From positions 1 through 17,066 of the forward strand of contig CAZUXY010000074.1 in the NCBI GenBank assembly GCA_964624235.1: a DNA stretch of 17,066 bases. The letters are read 5' to 3'. Position 1 is the first letter of the stretch; the number at the start of each line of letters is the position of its first letter. This stretch comes from CAZUXY01 sp964624235. Lineage in GTDB: Bacteria; Spirochaetota; UBA4802; UBA5368. The notes beneath the pieces are model-generated. The model was not told the DNA's origin. It made no database searches and was given only the letters and a program-made list of their open reading frames with translations. Position numbers and translations under genes: made by a program. Below, piece after piece: positions 13,554 through 17,066 of the stretch.

Positions 13554-14318
13554 ATGCGAATACGACCCAATGTATTTCTTGCTTTATTTTCAACAGTATT
13601 GTATATTTTCCTTTCAGGCTGCGCCATGGATAACGGCACCGCCCGGGTGACCATCGACACCGGGCTCGGCAACCCTACGGCCATACATCAGGTGTCCATA
13701 TTCGATCGTATCCTGGCGTTTTTGAGCTTCAGCACCGCGGCCCAGGCGGACCCGCCCACCGACGGCGAGGTGGTTTCGATTAAACTGACCGTGAGCGGGC
13801 CCGGCATGACTGCCATGCGCGATATCGAAATCCCGTTGAACACCGGCAGAAAGACCCTGGAGGTGCCCGCGGGCGAAGACCGCACCTTCACGGTGGTAGT
13901 CTGGATTCAACCGGTAACGGGAGGCGATGTTCAGAAAAAATACGGCGGTATAAGGACGATAGATCTGGCGGGCGGCATGTCGACGAATCTTACGATACAG
14001 ATGGGATTGCTCCCGGATCCACCGGATAGCCTTACTTCAAGCGGAAACTTTCCAGCCCCGGTTGTAGTTATCTGGGATTACACAACACCACCATCAGAAT
14101 TTTCCAGCTTTGTTATATATCGAGCAAGAACATCAGCCGGACCTTATACTCCAATTCTAAGTGGTCGCAAGGAAGATTTTGACACAGGAAGTGATTATCG
14201 ATATACTGATGATGCCCAGGGTTTTTCCCAATATGACTATATTTATTACAAAATAAGTACAAAAAACCAGTATGGCGAAGGTAATATGAGCAGTTATAGA
14301 ATACATTATTGGTGCTAG
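13554..14318 (+). CDS. Tandem lipoprotein paralogue 4, FnIII-like C-terminal module
   Basis: This 254-residue exported lipoprotein has the best lipobox of the four, LSGC (Cys23). The N-terminal module has TARVTIDTGLG, SIFDRILAFLSFSTAAQADPP, KLTVSGPGM, VPAGEDRTFTVVV, KYGGIRTIDL and the linker GLLPDPP (151-157). The FnIII-like module follows with VVVIWDYTTPP, FVIYRARTSAGPYTPIL, YIYYKISTKNQYGEG, ending HYWC. Composition changes twice: the signal peptide is AT-rich, the mature N-terminal module from the Cys is GC-rich, and the FnIII-like module from about 14028 is AT-rich again. ATG 13554 has AGGTG 6 bp upstream. A TTG at 13527 is possible but overlaps paralogue 3. No REP-like core separates it from paralogue 3. 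Confidence 0.8.
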   Translation: MRIRPNVFLALFSTVLYIFLSGCAMDNGTARVTIDTGLGNPTAIHQVSIFDRILAFLSFSTAAQADPPTDGEVVSIKLTVSGPGMTAMRDIEIPLNTGRKTLEVPAGEDRTFTVVVWIQPVTGGDVQKKYGGIRTIDLAGGMSTNLTIQMGLLPDPPDSLTSSGNFPAPVVVIWDYTTPPSEFSSFVIYRARTSAGPYTPILSGRKEDFDTGSDYRYTDDAQGFSQYDYIYYKISTKNQYGEGNMSSYRIHYWC

Positions 14319-14370
14319 TCTTAATTGAGCCGTAAGCTGTTAAAAAATTGATACGATCAGGAGAACAACC

Positions 14371-15102
14371 ATGAAAAGAACATACATTACCATGTTGATC
14401 GCCGCGGCCTTCATGTTCACCTGCACCCTGGCCGAAGCGGCTATCGTGGTGGTTTCGGTGAAGGGAAAGACCGCGATGAAGGTCGGGCGCCAGTGGAAAC
14501 CCCTGGCCAAGGGCATGACCCTGGCCGAAGGCACCATGGTGAGCACCGGCGTGGGCTCAGAAGCGGTGCTCTCACTTGACGGGCACATCCTCACCGTTAG
14601 TTCCATGACCATGATCAAGATTTACAAGAACACACTCAACAAGAAAGAATCCAACAATAATATAGGGCTGCGCTACGGCCGCATTAACGCGAGCGTGAAC
14701 CGCATCGGCAAACTGAAGACCCGTTTCAAGGTCTCAACGCCGGTCGCCACCTCCAGCGTAAGGGGGACCAGAAAAGAGCTCTTCTCGGGCGCCGCCAGCG
14801 GCCTCAAGGCATGGGTTCCTAAAAACGAGGCGGGCCTTTACACCAAAAACGGCGGCAGGTCCGTCATAGGGGGACGTTCCATGTTCAACATGCCTCCCGG
14901 CAGCCCGCGGCCTGATCCCCTGCTCGATAACCTGAAATGGGCGAGCCTGGTGAAGATCTCATCGGACAAAATCACCAGCGACGAAAAAGAAGGCAATGCG
15001 CTCAACGCCGGTCAGCTGATAGACAACGTGGAAGGGCCGGTGGACTTCTACGACCAGAAGACGGGCAACGCCTCGGTCAACATCAACATCATCTGGCCGT
15101 AA
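14371..15102 (+). CDS. FecR-domain exported protein
   Basis: This 243-residue protein has a Sec signal peptide (residues 1-23, cleavage after AEA). A FecR-like domain follows: IVVVSVKGKTAMKVGRQWKP, the acidic start LAEGTMVSTGVGSEAVLSLDG, and the signature TPVATSSVRGTRKEL (about 124-138). In known proteins this fold is a periplasmic ligand or peptidoglycan-sensing module; with no DNA-binding or sigma partner here it is probably structural or polysaccharide binding. The C-terminal part (150-243) is not recognised. ATG 14371 has AGGAG 7 bp upstream. It follows lipoprotein paralogue 4 by 52 bp and precedes two more envelope genes, suggesting one transcription unit. Composition is GC-rich and differs from the paralogue 4 C-terminal end. 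Confidence 0.8.
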   Translation: MKRTYITMLIAAAFMFTCTLAEAAIVVVSVKGKTAMKVGRQWKPLAKGMTLAEGTMVSTGVGSEAVLSLDGHILTVSSMTMIKIYKNTLNKKESNNNIGLRYGRINASVNRIGKLKTRFKVSTPVATSSVRGTRKELFSGAASGLKAWVPKNEAGLYTKNGGRSVIGGRSMFNMPPGSPRPDPLLDNLKWASLVKISSDKITSDEKEGNALNAGQLIDNVEGPVDFYDQKTGNASVNINIIWP

Positions 15103-15183
15103 AGGCGCCAAGGGACCGTCACACGGTATGAAACCGATGTCGCAATGTACAATAGAAATATATCTCATCACAGGAGATCATTT

Positions 15184-15639
15184 ATGAGAAAACTGGCTGC
15201 TGTCTGGCTCGCCCTGGCGCTGGCGGCGCCCCTCGCCGCCCAGGACATGGGGGATTTCACCTTCATTGACGAACTCGCCTCGAAAAAAGAGGCGACCCAG
15301 GGCGACGCCGTGCGGATGTTCGTGATACACCTGGGAAAGAATCCCACCACCTTCGCCGCGAACCTCAGGGTTCTGGAAAAAGAAAACATCGTCAGGGGCA
15401 TGAAACTTGCCGAGAACAAGAAGCTCAGGCGCGGCACGCTGGCCCTCATGGCGGCGCGCCAGTTAAAGCTGGGCGATTCGCTTTTATACGCGGTCTTCGG
15501 CGGCGGAAGATACGCCGTCACCGCCTGCGTCGCCAACGACGTGATGACGTCCGAAGGCGGGGAATGGGACGTCATCAGCGGAGGTGAGCTGGTAGAGGTC
15601 ATAGGCAAGATGTCCGAAAAGGCGGGAGGCGCGAAATGA
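15184..15639 (+). CDS. Small exported protein, unknown function
   Basis: This 151-residue protein has a clear signal peptide (MRKLAAVWLALALAAPLAAQ, cleavage near residue 19-20). The mature part is mostly helical in look: DELASKKEATQGDAVRMFVIHLG, then FAANLRVLEKENIVRG, RGTLALMAARQLKLGDSLLYAVFGGG and CVANDVM with one Cys. I do not recognise a family. ATG 15184 is chosen because AGGAGA lies 7-8 bp upstream and the signal peptide starts there; ATG 15145 in the same frame would add 13 polar residues before it. Its TGA overlaps the next ATG (ATGA), so it is translationally coupled to the barrel gene and probably works with it in the periplasm. Confidence 0.78.
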   Translation: MRKLAAVWLALALAAPLAAQDMGDFTFIDELASKKEATQGDAVRMFVIHLGKNPTTFAANLRVLEKENIVRGMKLAENKKLRRGTLALMAARQLKLGDSLLYAVFGGGRYAVTACVANDVMTSEGGEWDVISGGELVEVIGKMSEKAGGAK

Positions 15640-16997
15640 GAACTACACGGTTTTTCGCCCTCCTCTGCGCAACGGCGCTGCTCGCCGCTTCCCCCTTATA
15701 CGCCCAGGAGGTGGACCCCGTTAAAGACGCCCTGGACCTCTTTCGCACCATGGAGAAAGACACCGACATGAAGCTCGCCGGCCCGGCGAAAAAGCCCTTT
15801 ACCGTAAGCTGGGGCGGATGGATCACCCCGGTCGTGATAGACGAACGCAAGGGCACCGAGCTCACCTCGGCGGTGGTGACCGCGAAGCTGTGGCTGCAGA
15901 GCACCCTGTGGAAGAACGCCTTCGTCTACGTACGCGGCAAGGACGTCTACCTGGCGCCCCTCATGCAGAGCGGCATCGACATTGAAAGCGACAACGTCAT
16001 CGACCTTGACGTGGGTTACATCGGCATGACCAGCCCCGACGGCAGCCTGCAGTTCTACGCGGGTCGCAAGTTCTTCGTGCTCGGCACGGGGCTGGTATTC
16101 AACGGACGCGGCGACGGAGGCGAGATAAAACTTTATACGCGCTTCGTGGACCTCAAGCTCTTCGGCCTCTACACCGGGCTCATGAACAAGGACACCAACC
16201 CCTACGGCCTCAGTTCGCGCGACATCTCTGACGGCGCGAAAAGGATATTCGCCGGCGGGAGCATCAGCAGGGGCCTGGGCAAACACGAGGTGTACCTGCT
16301 GGGCATGGCCCAGATCGACCAGGGTGACCAGGAATCCACCGACAAGACCCGCTACCAGTCGCAGTATTACGCCGGCGGCCTCAAGGGACTCATCATTGAC
16401 GGCATGGACTACTACGCCGAGTTCATCTACGAGACGGGTAAAAGCTACCTGAGCGGTTCCGACGACGAAAAGAACATCAGCGCCATGGCGGGCATGCTGG
16501 GTATCAATTATTACATAGACGCCCCCTACAACCCGGCGGTGCTGTTCCAGTACGCGTACGGGTCGGGCGACAAGGACCGCAGCGACCCAAAGTCGCCTAA
16601 CGGTAATACCAGCGGCGACGACAACGGTTTCCTCTATTTCGGGACCTTTGTGGGAGGGTTTGCCCTGCGGCCGGTGCTGGCCAACCTGCACGTGTTCAGG
16701 CTGGGGTTTTCGGGATCGCCCTTTTACCGGTCTGACAAAACATACCTCAGGCGCATGAGCCTCATCGCGATGTACAATTACTACATGAAAGACAAACCCG
16801 AGGGCACCATCAACAACGGCGAGGCTTCGGTCAACAGCCGCGACGTGGGCCACGGTATCGACCTCTCGCTGCGATGGGGAATTTTTCACGACTTTTCGGT
16901 TTTCGTCAATTACGGCCTCTTCCTCCCCGGTTCGGCATTCGGTTCGGGCGCCGAAAACAGGAACTTCATAATGGCCGGCTTCAACCTGGTGTTCTGA
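15636..16997 (+). CDS. Outer-membrane beta-barrel protein, porin or alginate-export-like
   Basis: This 453-residue protein has the signal peptide RFFALLCATALLAASPLYAQ (cleavage near residue 24). A short helical segment (VDPVKDALDLFRTMEKDT) is followed by many amphipathic strands, such as FTVSWGGWITPVV, GSLQFYAGRKFFV, VDLKLFGLYTGLMN, and an end FIMAGFNLVF with a terminal Phe, the outer-membrane insertion signal. Spacing and Tyr/Gly/Asp-rich turns fit a 16- to 18-strand porin, most like the alginate-export barrel group; that label is tentative and the cargo is not known. It overlaps the preceding gene by ATGA, with GGGAGG upstream. A GC-rich hairpin follows 17 bp after the stop, so this is the operon's last gene. 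Confidence 0.82.
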   Translation: MRTTRFFALLCATALLAASPLYAQEVDPVKDALDLFRTMEKDTDMKLAGPAKKPFTVSWGGWITPVVIDERKGTELTSAVVTAKLWLQSTLWKNAFVYVRGKDVYLAPLMQSGIDIESDNVIDLDVGYIGMTSPDGSLQFYAGRKFFVLGTGLVFNGRGDGGEIKLYTRFVDLKLFGLYTGLMNKDTNPYGLSSRDISDGAKRIFAGGSISRGLGKHEVYLLGMAQIDQGDQESTDKTRYQSQYYAGGLKGLIIDGMDYYAEFIYETGKSYLSGSDDEKNISAMAGMLGINYYIDAPYNPAVLFQYAYGSGDKDRSDPKSPNGNTSGDDNGFLYFGTFVGGFALRPVLANLHVFRLGFSGSPFYRSDKTYLRRMSLIAMYNYYMKDKPEGTINNGEASVNSRDVGHGIDLSLRWGIFHDFSVFVNYGLFLPGSAFGSGAENRNFIMAGFNLVF

Positions 16998-17013
16998 CAA
17001 CTCCGGCAGACTA

Positions 17014-17042
17014 CGCGGGGGCCCCGTACCGGGGCCCCCGCG
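17014..17042 (+). terminator. GC-rich hairpin after the barrel gene
   Basis: A 13-bp perfect stem (17014-17026 with 17030-17042) and a 3-nt TAC loop lie 17 bp past the barrel stop. No T-run follows, so it may end transcription by a rho-assisted route or protect the 3' end instead of acting as a classical terminator. Confidence 0.6.
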
Positions 17043-17066
17043 CCATATAAACGTGTACGGATACCC

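Noticed and set aside
15696..17000. 434-codon minus-strand frame opposite the barrel gene
   Set aside because: It is the antisense of a GC-rich gene with a clear signal peptide and barrel pattern on the plus strand; its own translation is Val/His/Ala-rich with no domain.

Overview
The window most resembles the chromosome of a Gram-negative (diderm) bacterium, probably a spirochaete or a spirochaete-like lineage. The evidence is the outer-membrane barrel proteins, the run of lipoproteins with loose lipoboxes, a FecR-domain protein, purine-rich Shine-Dalgarno sites and TGA used as stop. The phylum is inferred from gene style, not from a marker gene. I see no rRNA, tRNA, CRISPR array or complete insertion sequence.

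Positions 1-6000 look like ordinary chromosome. They hold the 3' end of a TrkH/KtrB K+ channel gene followed by its RCK partner (TrkA/KtrA), and then a convergent metallo-beta-lactamase-fold hydrolase. Next is a PLP-dependent aspartate-type aminotransferase with a clear sigma-70-type promoter. A three-gene minus-strand operon follows: a zinc-ribbon/DUF4178 membrane protein, a 72-residue single-span protein and a DUF350-like membrane protein. This is a short version of the DUF4178/DUF350 neighbourhoods known in other bacteria.

Positions 6000-12,800 are an accessory island marked by a 12-bp repeat core, GGGGTCAGAGCC. I count 11 exact copies and one copy with a single mismatch, in both orientations. 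Every one of the seven intergenic gaps in this stretch has at least one copy, and I saw none elsewhere in the window. A Y1/REP-associated transposase (RAYT) lies at 7419-8009 between copies, including a perfect 17-bp palindrome ending in nine T's. The repeats therefore look like a REP-type family with its transposase. Two copies lie inside the coding sequence of a DUF1624 membrane acyltransferase, in the same reading frame, and both encode Ala-Leu-Thr-Pro. The island also has a secreted barrel-like protein, a broken HAMP-like gene on the minus strand, and a MurG-like glycosyltransferase.

Positions 10,500-14,320 hold four tandem paralogous lipoproteins of about 235-260 residues. Each has a signal peptide, a conserved N-terminal beta-rich module and a C-terminal fibronectin-III-like module ending near GEG. 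Base composition shifts sharply at module boundaries in copies 3 and 4, as if the modules had different histories. A probable three-gene envelope operon follows: a FecR-domain protein, a 151-residue secreted protein of unknown role, and a 453-residue outer-membrane barrel that overlaps the preceding gene by ATGA. A strong GC-rich hairpin follows the last gene.

The strongest candidates for something undescribed are the repeat/transposase island, including repeats exapted into a protein, and the mosaic lipoprotein array beside the FecR/barrel operon. Their function cannot be settled from the sequence alone.
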